Below the pieces are notes generated by a model, which saw only the letters and a program-made list of their open reading frames with translations, was not told the DNA's origin and did not search any database. This document shows positions 1 to 14,800 of a stretch of 64,000 nt of DNA, one piece after another (positions within the stretch are counted from its first letter, which is position 1; every line of letters starts with the position of its first letter). This DNA comes from Nelumbo lutea (taxonomy: Eukaryota; Streptophyta; Magnoliopsida; Proteales; Nelumbonaceae): assembly GCA_022828595.1 (NCBI GenBank), contig JAKGHH010000001.1, forward strand, positions 143,921,017 through 143,985,016, given 5' to 3'. Position numbers and translations under genes: made by a program.

Positions 1-1024
1 GAATTATTTAAATACTCTAACAATATTATATAATAACTTTAAAATATTTATAAAAACACAAAAAATAATTATAATAGATTTAATAATATTCACATTATTA
101 ATAATTTCATATTTTTATAAAATTCATCATGGAATTATGTACTAACAGAATAAATTTTGATTTTATGATTCTCTGGATTATTCAATTTAAATGTTATTCA
201 AATAATAAAAATTAAAAATTAAAAAAAATGAAATACTACTTAAATAATTCAATAACTAATTATCTTAAATAAAAAAAATGTTCAAAATGACTAAACAATT
301 ATATAACAAAATATTTAATATTATGAATTAACTTTAAAATAAATAAAATTCGAATAAAAAAATATTTTAAATAACGAAATATCTAACATAAATAGATTTT
401 AGAATAGTTAAAATAATGAAATTATGTAATAAATTTAAAATTTTTATTAAAAGTAGAAAAATACTTATAACATAATATTCAAATTAATAATATAATATTT
501 TATAAAATTAATAACGTAAATATGTTATAGTATAAATTATAATTTTATGGATTATTAAATTCAATAAATAATTAATATTAGAATTTTAAATAAGTATTTT
601 ATTGAAATAACTAAATAATATTGTAAATAATTAATTTCACTTATATCGATTAATAATTCTAGAAAATAACTGTCAAAAAATAATATTCATTAATAATTAA
701 AATCTTAATCTATATTCCTTATATATTTATATATAATAAAATTAATACTATTGTATTTTCAGTAATCATTTATTGTTTTTGTGATAAATATATCAATAAT
801 TACACACAAATATACTTATGCATTGTTATTTAATAAAAATATTTGAACAATTATTGGAGATTAAACTATTTATTAACCATTTTAATATATTTTTATTATT
901 TATTGTATTCCCATTATCAATATATTTTAAAAAATTGTGTATTTTTTGCTACAATTTTTCAGTACTTATTGGAAATTAAGCTATTTTTATTTATTAGAGA
1001 TTACACTATTAATTTAGTTATAAT
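1..1024. other. AT-rich non-coding stretch
   Basis: Very AT-rich sequence with many short homopolymer runs. I see no exon-like open frame on either strand and no terminal repeats. It lies downstream of the last visible FRO exon (minus strand), so it is probably the inside of that gene's last intron. The missing last FRO exon was looked for here and not found. Confidence 0.5.
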
Positions 1025-1460
1025 TAAGAGTGTTCACGACTTGGTTCGGTTCAGTTGTAGGTTGTTTGTCCAACCAAATTGACCTGGTCAAGTTGGGGAA
1101 TTGGTCACTCGAAACCGACTGACCATTAGTGAGAACCAATTCACTAATGGTCAATTTGGGTTAATTTCTGGTTTAGTTGGTCAATTCAAAAGATTTAAAC
1201 TTAAAAATTAAAACAAAGTTTAAAAAATTATATTGACATTATTAAAAAATAAATTTATGATATAAAAATTATATTTAAAAATAAAGTATTAATATATATC
1301 TATGATCGGATCATCCGTTTTTGGTTGGTTTACAAATGGTTTAGGTGAAATTACTCCAACTTGATCGAGTTGGGAAATTGTTGAACCAAATTTAATTGGA
1401 AATACTAGAAAGCTGACCTGGTCAGGTTGGCCAGTTTCATCAGTTTGATGAATAACCCTA
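1025..1460. mobile_element. hAT-like non-autonomous element
   Basis: About 436 bp with imperfect inverted ends: TAAGAGTGTTCA on the left and TGAATAACCCTA on the right. The inside is rich in GGTT/CCAA-type words. The flanks carry an imperfect 8-bp direct repeat, GTTATAAT (1017-1024) and GCTAAAAT (1461-1468), 6 of 8 identical. The 8-bp duplication and the TAGGG-type ends fit the hAT superfamily. It encodes nothing. Confidence 0.55.
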
Positions 1461-2836
1461 GCTAAAATTATTATTGTTATTTTTGTAGTGTAAAAGAACT
1501 TATTAAAAGTAGTATATAAAATATAAATAATTATAAATTATTTAAAAAAATAAAAAATATAAAACAATTGTATACTTTTGTGTGTTTCTATTATTTAACT
1601 TTATCTTAACAAATCCCCGCTAGTCATCTCAATGGGAATCAATCCAAGGACTTGAAGTCTTAAGGCCTTCTATTACCAATGGGTACGAAGATTCTAAATT
1701 AGATGTTGGGTGGTGCCTCGAAGAAGAAATTACGATGCACTCTATTACTTTTGTATGCACACGTTTCTTATGAAGATACTAGTGTTGCAAATAGTAGGTA
1801 TATTCTTTATTTCTTCTTAAGAAGGCACGACCCCACAAATTTGTCTACCAATTTAAGATATCGGGTCAACACTTAAATATTAAATTCATGGTGACTCAGA
1901 GGTTTTAGACATGATTCTAGTGGAGAAAAGAAAACTGATGATCATGAAGTGAGGTTGAAACTATCCATTTACTTAAAATGGAGAAAATTTACTAATTAAT
2001 AAGTTATGTTAATAAGAATTAAAGTCCTATTTATAATACTGATGGAATTACAGATTTAGTTGAATATAAGAGGTTAGTTTAGTATCTAAAGTACTCAAGT
2101 ATGAATAGGCATAAAAAAAGGTGTGAAAAAATAAGAAAATCAAAGTAGCCATGCCTCTAATTTGTAGCATCAACTAGTTGTAAGGTCTTTATAATAATTT
2201 TTATACTTTTGTAAACATAAACATAACTATTTTGTGATTTTAGTGGGTATACTCTTTTACTCTTATTTCATAATATGGTTGCTTTACTTTATATGTAGCA
2301 ATTCAACTAAAATAAAGACTCAATTTGGAAGGAGTACAATTGCAAATTCGTAGAGTGCAAAACCTTGTATTTTGTATTATTTTATGTGTATTTGCACAAT
2401 ACATATTTGTATTTGTACTCCTACCAAACTGAACCTAAAGTTCTTATCATACTAATAACAAATTTAAAATTCATATTTCCAACAGTGATGGTAAAAATAT
2501 AACAACAGTTGTATCATTTTCTTATATAAAATTAACTTTAAACATTTTCGCCGGGTTCATCCTAACTTTTAACATTACCACTTGACCTATACCCCTCTTA
2601 GTTTTGTTTTCTCTACTCTATTCTTTTTTGTTAGTTACAAATGTTTAAAATCTTTGTTTTACATATTTTGTAAACACAAAAGCTAAGAATTAGCTATATC
2701 AACATATCACCTTAACACCTACAAACTAGAGTATCATATTATAATTCCATCATAGTCTTATATTTTAGCAGTATCTATATGATGTCAAAAAATCATGATT
2801 TCCTTGCATATAAAGTAAGATGTATTAGAGCTTTAC
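1461..2836. other. Probable FRO last-intron sequence, no feature seen
   Basis: Begins (in minus-strand sense) with the GT donor after FRO exon 8 at 2836-2835. No coding exon, repeat end or RNA gene could be supported. The expected last FRO exon of about 60 codons, with its Cys-Gly-Pro motif, was not seen. Confidence 0.4.
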
Positions 2837-5800
2837 CTTTGAAGTTTGGTCTCTGACCATATTGAATTTTTCCTAAACTAAAATGATTTCTTTCACATGC
2901 ATCAGAATTGTACTTTTGTGCTTCACCATTTGCTTTATCAACAACACATTTCTCATTGCTTGAACTTCTTTCCCATATATGCCATGAGATGACGACAAGG
3001 CCTCCAAAGACAAAAACACTAGTAATCATACAAACTACGAGTAGAAGCCCTTTGAACCACCAACATGTTACGCCAAAAGGCTTTATATAGAATAGATCCA
3101 TCAAACCAAGCAATAGAGCAAAGCCAATTATAGATATGATAATATAGATTCCAAACCATATATTGTTTCCTGTTCCAACCAAACCAGAAATGCTACTCGC
3201 ATTAGACATTGGGAAGAGATGAGATTTTGTGATCTCTAAAAGTTTACCCTCTTCCTGCAAATAAGAAAAAAAATATAACATATTTATATTGTTTTGTTTT
3301 ATAATGAATTGAAATTAGCAATTAAAGAAAATTTACAACTATGCATACCAATGTGGGCTCCAACTCTTGTGTGATGTAAGTTTGAAAATCTAGTTGCAAC
3401 TTATTAGAGAAAGATGGACATATTGACTCCACATCAATAGAAGAAAGAAGTGAAAGTTCCTTTGACTTTTTAACAGCCCAAACAATTACAATTCTTTTTG
3501 TCAAACAAGAATTTTGATCCTTGATACGATGGAGAATATCCCTCAAAATTGCTAGAAATGGTGAAATCCCAATGCCTCCTGCAACTAAAATAAGGTTTTC
3601 ATACCTAAGAAAAAGAAATATAGCTGAGTCATTTTATGATATTTATATTAGAAATGTAACAAAAGAAAATAGTATGGCATGATCAAAATTCAAAAAAAGA
3701 TCAAATATTAAAAGTATAATAGTATTTTAGAAAAATCAAATTATTGTTGTTCATTTAATTTAATTTAAGTGGCTTTCAATTTAGTCAAAAATAATATCAA
3801 AAACTTATGCTTCAACACTAAAATTTGCTTTTGTTACAAGTTGATTCCATTATCACAAGCTCATGTATTTTTTAATAAGGATATGTCTTCTAATGGGTTA
3901 TTAAGTGAAGGAGTCTATGAAATCTAAAAATATTTTATGTGATCATGTAGTTAGGAATGTAAATAGGCGTCATCTTCCAATTGCTTCGATTATTCATAAG
4001 GAAAATTTTAGCATACTACTCCTTACCTATTATGACATTGTTAAATTAAAATATTCTGACTTCAAACCAATTATTATGATTTAGAAAAACTTCAATAAGG
4101 TGAGATGTAGGAATATGGCCTAAAGAATTAAAATAGGAATGCCTTACAATCTATATAATTTAAAGAGAATTGGTCTATAGCATTTCTAAATTAAAACTTT
4201 AGGAATTACCCAAAATGATATACTAATTCATAACCACAGGGGCCTTAGTCATAATAATTTGATAAAAGGTCTTTAAGTAGAAAGGTTATCCATCAAAAGA
4301 AATTTCTATGCCTATAAATAATAGCTTGTACTTTAATTGATTTAGTTGAATAAAATATAAAGAGAAGAAGACATACATCAAATGATATGCTGATTCATGC
4401 CCATAAGGGCCCTCAACAAAAGCCATTGTCTTAGAATGAGCTTGAAGGGGAAATTCCTCTTGATGTCCCTCAGGAATATTCAAGATATTATCTCTTAGGT
4501 TCCTTGTCCACTCCCCAAGAACCTTTATGAGAATCGAAAGATGATATTTACCATCTAGCGGACTAGAAGAAACACTAAAAGGATGCCATTGAAGCCAAGA
4601 TAATTCCCGCATTTGAAGAAAAATAAAACTTAGAGCGTTGTATCTCATATCTGTAATATTGAAGCACAACTTAGAGCATGTATAATACATTAATAACAAT
4701 AGTATACTATTCAAGGTTTAAAATGCTTGTATTATAGGAATGATTTATATTACTTTTAGGTTTTGAAAGGACTAACTCCACAGTTCCACATGGAAAGCAT
4801 GTAGCTGAAATTATGTCAACCGACTTTCGTGATTGCCAGAATCTTAAAAAGCGATCAAGCAAGAATAACAATATCCCTCCAGCAACTATGCAAAAAATAA
4901 AATCTCCAACATGCAAAGCCAAGAAGACAACAAAAACAATATACAGTTGATGGGTATAGAAGAACAATTCAAAATATTTCCTTCTTAGTGGATTTAATGT
5001 GGTCACCCATAGGAACAACCCAGATACAAGGCTGATAACCCCAGGAAAAATAGCAACACCAATGTCCTTCCATTGAAATATCTGCACAGAAAACACGATA
5101 CATATGCTTAAACATTAAACTATTTGTAACACAAATATTTTGAAACCTATTTATTCGATTCTAATTAACAAAGTTTTTAAAATTAACTTAACGAGAAATT
5201 TCAATTGTAAATTAACAAATCTAACTTTGATTTATTTTAGGTAAAACTTTCAACCTAAAGATTAAATTCAACCAAGGAGATAAATACATAAAAGGATAAT
5301 CCTACTATAGACCAAAGTGTTGCTCACAAGCTCAAAATATATACTAATTATGTTTAACCAATGTGATAAAGAAAAATATAACTCCTCTATTGAGATAAAA
5401 AAAAAAAATAAGTCATGCGATAATTCCTTCTAACTAAGGAAATTCTTGAAGATCCTAGAGAGGATGCTACTGTGCGTAAAAGAAAAAACATTACCGAAAC
5501 TGGTAAAATATATAAAAATTCTCTTGCAAAATGTTACATCATTGCACCTATCAATACATCTCTTCAGAACAAAATGAGAACCTCCATACTTTAAATGAGA
5601 TACTCGAAAGTTTGAAGACAATGTTTGAGCAACAGAGTTGTCCTTCCATGAAAAAGCTCCTTAAATGGTTGATGATGATAAAGATGAATCAAAGCATGCT
5701 AATTCATGACCATACCATGAAGAAGATTGGGTACAAAATTGAACTGGAGTTGGATAGTGAGACCAAAATTGAAGCAATTCGTATTTCTCTTTCTCCTTCA

Positions 5801-8800
5801 TTTAATCAGTTTGTATTGAACAACAATACCAACAAGATGAAAGTCACCTTTTAAGAACTCAACAACATGTTAGAGCTAAGGGACTGATTAAGAAGGACAA
5901 GCCTATAGCCATGCTTGTAGAAGTAGACAAAAAGATTGGTAAGAAATAGAAGAAAGGGAAAAAGAAACCTCAGAAGAAATAGGGGCACCCCAACAAAAAG
6001 TATAAGAGAGACAAATTATCCAACGAGTGTCACTTCTATAAACAAACGGGATATTGGATGAAAATTTACCCATAGTAACTAGAATCCATTATGAAAAAGC
6101 CAATTGAAATATCAAAGCTCATGTCATAAAGGCTTATTTGTTGGCCACTTCTGTTTTTTTCTTAGTGTATCAACTCAGGTGCATCCACTCATGTGTGTAA
6201 TACATTGTATGGATATAAAGAAAGTAAAAGGTTGGATAATAGAGATGTGGTACTTTATATGGGGACATCAACAAATGTTGCAGCTACATCCATAGGACAG
6301 TAGAGTTAGTTTTTAGGGAAGAATTTTAGTTTTAAAAGATTGTCTTTCCATTCCATAATTAAGAAGAAATTTGATTTTTGTTTCTAAACTTAGCAATGAT
6401 GGGCATTCTTGTCTTTTTTGGTAATAATATTACTATTAAGTTGAATAATAAAATTATTGTTATGGGATAAATAGAAAATGATCTCTATATACTACATCTT
6501 TCCTTAGAATCTAATGTAACTGAACAAATTACAGCCATTGTTACCATGGAAAGAACATATGAAATCATTAACCCTAGTTGCTTGTGGCATTTTAAACTTA
6601 GCCACATAAATAAAGACTAAATTTCAAGATCGGTTAAGAATGGTCCTCTGGATTTTCTAAACTTAGTAAAGCTACCATATTGTAAACTATGATTACAAGG
6701 AAAAATGACTAAGAGGCCATTTACCAAAAAATCCCAAAGATTCACAGGTACGTTAGATCTGATTCATAGATGTATGTGGTTCCACGAACACAAGGGTGCA
6801 AAGTGGATATGTTTACTTTATCACCTATACCAATGATTTTTCTCGGTATGGGTACTTATACTTGATGTAACACAAATCTGAATCCTTTAAAAGTCTAAGG
6901 AATTTAGATAAGAAGTTGAGAAGGAACTAGTTAGGGAGATCAAAGCCCTTCGATTAAATTGATGAGGTATCTCTATATGACTTCAAGGACCACCTCAGGG
7001 AAAATAAAATAATTTCACAGTTGACTACTTCAGCCACCCCATAACTAAATGATGTATCCAAAAGATGGAACTAGACACTATTAGATGTGATTTGAGGTCA
7101 TGCATTAGAAACGAAATGCCCTACACATGAAAACTTGGGTCTGTGTTAGCAATAAGAAAAGATAAATGTTGACAAACTAGAATCTTGAACAACGAAGTGA
7201 CTATTTGTTAGCAGAAATGCATACTCCATGGAGAATGACTACATTCTTAGTGACCACCCTCATTAGGAAATAAATCTTCAAGAGGAAACCATTAATGTAG
7301 TGGGAAAGTCCCAAACATCTACAAGTACCATTGATTCTACACCACGGTTAAGAAGATCTATGTAAGTGTTCTGACCTCCTATTAGTTACAATTATGATCA
7401 AATGTAGTTCTTGATGGAATTCAATGATAGTGAGAAGAATCCTTTGACTTATTCAAAATCTTTGTTAAACATAAAATCCTAGAAGTGGGTAAATTCCATG
7501 ATAGTTAAGATGGACTTGATAAAAACCAATAGACTCTGGACTCTTATAGATCCACTCTAAGGGGTTAACGCAATGAATTGCAAATAGATCTTCAAGATGA
7601 AGATGAGCCCTGATGGAAATGTTGAAACATATAAGGCTCAACTTGTGGTTATGATTACACTTATAAATAAAGAATCAACTATAAGAAAACCTTCTTACCC
7701 ATAGCCATGCTAAAATCCATTAGAATTTTACTAGCCATTTCCAAACACTATGACTATGAAATATGACAAATGGATGTTAAAATTGAACTCTTGAATGAAG
7801 ATCATACAAAAAAAATCTCCATACAATAATTGGAGGGCCTTGTTGCTAAGGGTTAGGAAGAAATGGTGTGTAAGCTTAATAAATCCATATATGGGTTAAA
7901 GAAAACTCTAAGAAGTTGGAATATTAGGTTTCATTCACCACTAAAAGTGTATAACTTTCATCAAAACCAAGATAAATCCTATGTGTACATGAAGTAGGAG
8001 AAAGACAGATTCTCTCATACTTTATGTAGATGTCATTCTCTTCATTGGGAATGATATGTGAATGTTAATTGAAGTTAAGGCGAGGATATTAAAAAAGTTG
8101 TTTATAAAAGACTTAGGAGAAGCCTCCTAAGAAGGGTCTAGCACCTTTTAGGTATAAAGTCACTTTCTTCGAGGACATGTCACCAATGAGACTCGAGGAA
8201 GTAGAGAACACGAAGAATTTATCTCATGGCTCTATAATGGGGAGCTCCATCTATGCAATGATGTGCACTCACCTTGACATAGCACAAGCTGTAAATGAAG
8301 TGAATAGATACTAGTTTAATTTTGGAAAGGAACATTGAAATACTATGAAAATATATACTCAAATACCTTCAAGGAATTAAGGATCATTACCTTATCTTTA
8401 AGAGTAAAGCATTACAAGTTTGAGGTATACGAATGCCGATTTCTCAACAAATCCAAATGATAGAAAGTCATCATTTGGATTTATCTTCCTATTAGGTTCA
8501 ATGGTTGTATGTTGGAAAAATAGCAACCAAGTGTCAATGAGAGATTTTACGACCAAATCCAAATACATTTCCATGAGCAAGGCTGCTAAAGAGACCATAT
8601 GGATGAAAATGTTCATTCTATAGATAGGAGTAGTTCTTAATAGTACATCTTTTGTTCCCCCCATTGTATGACAAAATAAAGCAATTGCTTCATCTAAAGA
8701 GCCTAGAGCACACTTAAAGTCAAAATATATCGAGCATAAGTCATTCCCAAGATCATGAAGTGTGGGGATGTTGCGATTTAGAAAGTAGTGTTAAAGGAAA

Positions 8801-11800
8801 ATGTAGCCATTACCTAAAACACTACAACAATAATTATTTGAGGAACATGTGGAAAATATGGTTCTACAACTTGTACCTAAATGGAATCAAGTGCAAGTGG
8901 ACAATGTATGCCTTTGGGTCAAATATTGTTTGTAATTGATATTTATTATGAATAAAAATGTAGTTATTTCATATATTGTGTTGTCTTTTTTAGTAATTAA
9001 CCCTTGAACTGAATTATAGGAACATGTTTGAAACACCATATTAAATATGCATTTTAAATATTCTTAATTGGTGGATAAACTTGGGTGGTCTAATACAGAG
9101 AATGTTGACATTCACACACTACCTAAGTGATGGAGTAGATTGTTTCATTTGCTAGGGTTGTGACCCAAAGTATGGTAATGGATATTTACTTGAAACATTG
9201 AACCAAACCAAGCTTTAGATTATTCCTACACTACTTTTGGATAGGTGGAATAGCTAAATTGTTGCTTGTGATCCCTCACTTGATAATGATACTCAGTTGG
9301 ATATCCAACTAATTTGCTTTTGATATGCCAATTAGTGAGATCTTTGAAGGGTCAACATCTAGATATATTGGAACAATTAAGTTGGGTGTCTGGGCAAGTG
9401 ATCATTATGATAGGATTAACCACTTTGTTGGACAACGAGAATATATATGAACATGCCCTCTTGTGTGGAAAGTTAAAATTGTTGGTAGTAGGTTTCAAAG
9501 ATTGTATGAAATTGCTTTTTACAAAATCATATGTTTGTATGTATGTATGTATTCATAAATAGTTTATTTTGAGAAAGGTGTTTGCATAATAATTCTTTCC
9601 CAAGGTTCACTAATGAGAGGGTGTAACATTAGACTGTGTGTTAAGGGAATTAGTCATTTCCTAAATCCCATTGTTAGGTATTAATGGCTGAGAGATCATA
9701 AAACAAGTGTCTTATTAGCTCCAAAACCCTAATGGACATATAATGGGTTAGGACCTTTGGACTTGGGCTCATAGGGAGGCTAAGGCCCAAGTAATTAGTA
9801 TTTGATACTAATAATTAAGTATTAGATGCTAATGGTTTGAACATTTCAAACCATTCACACTTTAATTAAGGTGAATTCAGCCTAGTAGGCCCAACTCACT
9901 TAAATTGAGTGAGAGGGATCAATAATGGTTCGATCCAATTGGCATGTAGGTCCCATGTTATACAAGAATGTATTATTTTTTCTTTCCTGTCCTTTGAGAA
10001 ACTAAACACCTATTGAAGTGCTTAGAACAAAATTGCAAGACTTCTAGTTCGACTAGAAACTTAACTAGTTTTGATTAATCAAACTTAGGCCGGATCAGTA
10101 TTCTATTTGGAACTAACCAAAGCCCAATTCGATTAGGACTTTTCTATGGTTTATTTGGGACTTAATACAAGTCTTTAAAAAGACCTCTAGTGGCTGAAAA
10201 TACCCTACACACGTTTAGGCCTTGTAAAGCACACTATTCAACCCTAAACCCTAGCTCTTCTTCTAGGTCAAGATTGATATTTCTATTTTTTCCTCCATTG
10301 TTCTCCACTTTGAACCAAATTTCAAATGGGATTTTTGGGGATCTCTATAGTAGAAATCAACCATTAAAAGAAGTGTTTTGGTCATGCAAACACTGTCGCA
10401 ATTTCAAAGGATTTTCTTCCCCAATACCAAAGGTTGTGCCATCTTTAGTTGATTAGATTGCTAGAGAGAGTAGACCGGATTCTTAGGCATGAACAACAGT
10501 CATTCTTGCACTTGTGAGGATTCTTATATCAAGTAAATTTTCAAACTTCTCTTGGTTTTGGATTTAATTTTATCTGGTTCAAATCCCAAAGTCAATCATG
10601 AGGAGCAAAGATAGTTTTCTCCTATGTAATTTTGCTAATATCTTATTCTTTGGTTCTTGATCCCTAGTTTTGGAAAAGGGTTGAACAAAAAAAAATTGAC
10701 CTTGTGCTTGTCACAACTATCAATGTCATTTGAAGTGTGATAAGCAAAAGACTAACAATAAGGTTCCATCCTTATGATTATCTATTTTAAATGACATGGT
10801 TATGTTGTCTTAAATTATATTTTAATCATAAAAGCATGATCAACAAAAGAGTAACTATAAGGCCAATTGACCATATCAATATACTTTATAGTAATGAACA
10901 TCAATGAAACTTTGGATTAATAAATTAACTAAATACCCCTACAAACAACAAAAGATTTCAATAAATGTGTTCATTACAAATATAATTAGCAACTAAATAA
11001 ATTAGTTTTTAATATTTAAAATAATCCTATGAATAAGTAGATAGACATTAGACATGTGAAAATCCACCATAAGAACTTACTTCTCTTAAGAGCTTGCCTT
11101 GCAATGCCCATGCGACCATATAGAATAGTCCATGTAGGGTAAAGAGAACCATTGTAAGATGTCCCAACCATACATGATATCTAGTAGCTTGCTCAAAAGG
11201 AATATCAACAAGACGAAGAAGAATTGACCCTCTTGATATGGGTAGAAATAAAAATACCATGCAAAATAATCCAATAGTTCCCAACCGTAGTCCAGATAGT
11301 TCTAACATAAAATAGCTATAAAAGAGAAGTATTCAAAGTATTAATAATAGAACATAAATAAATTAAGTAGTAGAGGAAAGGAACAAGCTATAAAATATAC
11401 TCCTCAAATGATAAGAGCTAAATTTCATATACATGCAACTCATTTTACTCTATGGATATAATAATGATTATAGAAACAATAATAGTACATTAGAAATAGT
11501 AAGAATAACAATAACAACAAAAAATAATAATAATGATTATAGAAACAATAATAGTATTTATAATTCCTAGCAACAAATAAGTATAGCGCAATAAAAGATG
11601 GCATATATTATCTTGTCCCAATTGTTTATTGGTAGTGATGTAAAAATTATTACACTTCTCACTAAGACTAAATTCCATTTTTCATAAGTACTAAATGAAA
11701 TATGCTATCACCTTGATGATTGAAACCATTAATTTGATGTTAGTTGTTTTAAATTAAGGCCCCATTCACTTTTTGGTAAGTGTATTTACCCATGTTCTTT

Positions 11801-14800
11801 TATTTCCCAAGTAAAAAAGGAAATGACCATTTTAACCATAAAAATCCATTATTAAAAATGGAATTTTTGTCCCTTTCAAGTGTTGAAAACTCCTCCCTGC
11901 CCCCCCCCCCCCAGGTGGAAAAGTTATTTACCCACCTAGAAGGTGGGTACCACTTACCCAGGTAAGTGATACCTAGGAAAATAAACTTTCCTTGGTCCCC
12001 ACATTAATCTAAAAAAGAACATAAGATTCTTGGTCAATAGGAACCAAAATCCCATTGACCTACTTTCACCCCTCTCAAAATCTGAAAAAAGAACACCACT
12101 TAAATGTGACTTCTATTTCTTTTTATGCTAAACACTTAATCTTGATTGCCACATTATCTAGAACTTATAAGGCATTAAAAGCTTTACTTAAAGGTATATA
12201 AGAAATCAAATGGGATATATTTGTTTTCTTTCTTTTTGGAGAAATAAATAATACAAATTTATAAACATTTTCTAGTCAGAATTGCCCTATTAAACTTTCA
12301 TTTGCACCAAAGATCCCTTAAACTTTCACTTGGTGACAAATACCCTCTAGCCATTAAGTTATATGACAATGCATTATATTACCAAAATACCCACCCAAAG
12401 ATTTATTATTTTCTTTTCCTCACCATTTTATATTAAACCATAATTTACCCAAAAATACCCCTATTTTATCCAAATAAAACTAACTCAAATAACATAAATT
12501 ATTTCCTTGACATAGGAAAACAAGTATCTTTAAATTATGGTTTCATTTCACTAAAATGGATGTCTCTCTTCATCTTAAAATATAAAAATTATCCAATCCC
12601 TTTCTCCAATAAATAAAGAAAAAATAAACAAAACCTTAAATTTAATATCTATCAAAAAATAAACCTTTATCATTTCATCTAAAATATGAATCCGTCCAAA
12701 TATATACAAGGATCTATTAGCGTAACTGAAAGGACTTCACTATTATATTTATAAAGCCAATCAAATCGTAAATCATTATAAATAAATAAGAAAATGGTAG
12801 TTTTGGGATTTAAAAAATTTTTAAATTGCTAAATGAGAATCTTGTTCGAAACTAATTAATGGAATTCAAATAAAAGGGTGTATTTGTTAGATAGGCTATG
12901 CCCTTAGCTCTAATTAGATTGATGTACATGGATATTTATGAGTAATATAAGTACATTATTGTTTCATGATCATAATTGGTGTGTTTCTATAAATTACTCC
13001 TTAAATTAAACACTTATGAGACTTATGTTAATTTGGAATGTCTTAGCCTTTGGATAGACTTTTGGAGTTTATTTATAAATTGGTGGAGTAGTTTGTCTTA
13101 GCTGCTAACAATGTTTTTGAACTGTTAATGACCCTAACGGTAGGACCCTTAGGCCTGGGAACTGTCCAAGGAACCAGTTCCATTTTACCCTAAACCCGGA
13201 AACACGTAAAAAATTGTTGAATTGTTCAATGACCCATTGACCCAGATGGTCAAATTGTCAACCCATTGACCCGGATGGTAGAACCATTGACCTAAAAACC
13301 GGTGGCTAGAACAATTCTAGTTCTGGGTTAATTTTTAAAACATTAACTACTAAGTTTAAACCCCAAGCATAGTTAGCGTGTGCTTGGTAGAAACATTGGA
13401 CATGGACCAATTTTCAGTTATGCACTGAACCTTGGATACTCATAGAAGCCAAAGGAGAAGCTCATGAGACATGAATAGATTCATGATCCTTTATAGAAAG
13501 TGACGGGGTTATACAGTTGAAACAATTGGCCTCATGCATCTATGTGATTCCCCACATTTCTAGAGAGACAAATAATGTCTCCATTCCTAAGACAGAGGGA
13601 AACCTCAAAGATGAACAAATGAAATAAAATGTAGATAAAAGTTCATTCTAGGGTATACAACGTAAAACAATAATTAGGTCGTGGACTATTAATTATTCAT
13701 GCAATTTATCAAAAATGGTACACAAACCATTTGCTAAGATATCAGATGACAATAAACTCAAATGATCCCATTACATGGACTGGATACACAACCTTAACCT
13801 AGTACTCACATTCAAAAAATTAAATAAATTTATCCACTAGAAAACACCAAAACATCCTAGTGAAAGATCTTCTAAGGCTAAAAGAAAGGAATATTAGGAA
13901 TGAGAGGAAAAGAACTCTCTTACCCATTGTTACATCATTATCTTATTGGACAACTCAATCTAGAGACAATTTGATAAAATAACAATTTGAAGAAAATTTT
14001 GGATAGTTTAAAGATCATGTATGAGGAGTAGAATCATTCTGCATGACAAAAGGTTCCGAATTGTTAATGACCACCAAGATGTTTGAGAACCAACTAGTTC
14101 TGACCATGTCATGAAAATGATAGGGTTAATAACTGAACTAGAGGCTCTTGAATCCAAATTAGATGATAAAACAAAGACTAATGCCATCCTGAACTCCTTA
14201 CCCACACATCCTTTAATCACTTTGTCCTCAACTACAATATAAACAACTTAGAAGATAACTTGCAAGAGCTCGAAAATATGTTGCAACAAGTTGAGGAACT
14301 AATTAAAAAGGATAAGTATTGAAGGAGGCAAATCTATATAAAAAAAAACGTAAGGGTAAGAAAGGGCCTAAGAAAAAGGATGGAAAACCAAAGAAGCAAA
14401 AGAGAGAAGTTGTCAAATGAGCGTCACTTCTACAAGTAGACTAGATACTAGAAGAACTATTTTCAATATCTAGAATCTCTCAAGAAGAAAGAAGATAATT
14501 TTGAAACACAAGTCATCAAGACCAATTAAAATCCAAAACACAACTCAAAATAACAAGTGTTGACAAACTGGAATCCAAAACCAATCATTGCCTATTTATA
14601 GACTACCATAAGGACTTCATTGGTTATTTCTTTGATGACCTAAGTAAACAAAGAGTATTTATTGCTCAAAATGCCCACTTCTTAAAAGTGGACTACATCT
14701 TTAGAAATCATCATCTAGAGATTATTCTTGATGAAGAGGGCTTAGGGTAGTAAAAGATAACCCACAAGCTACTTTCGGTTATGATCAGGGATAGAAGTCT

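Noticed and set aside
843..1082. 79-codon plus-strand open frame
   Set aside because: AT-rich, no domain, and it runs into the ends of the hAT-like element at 1025.
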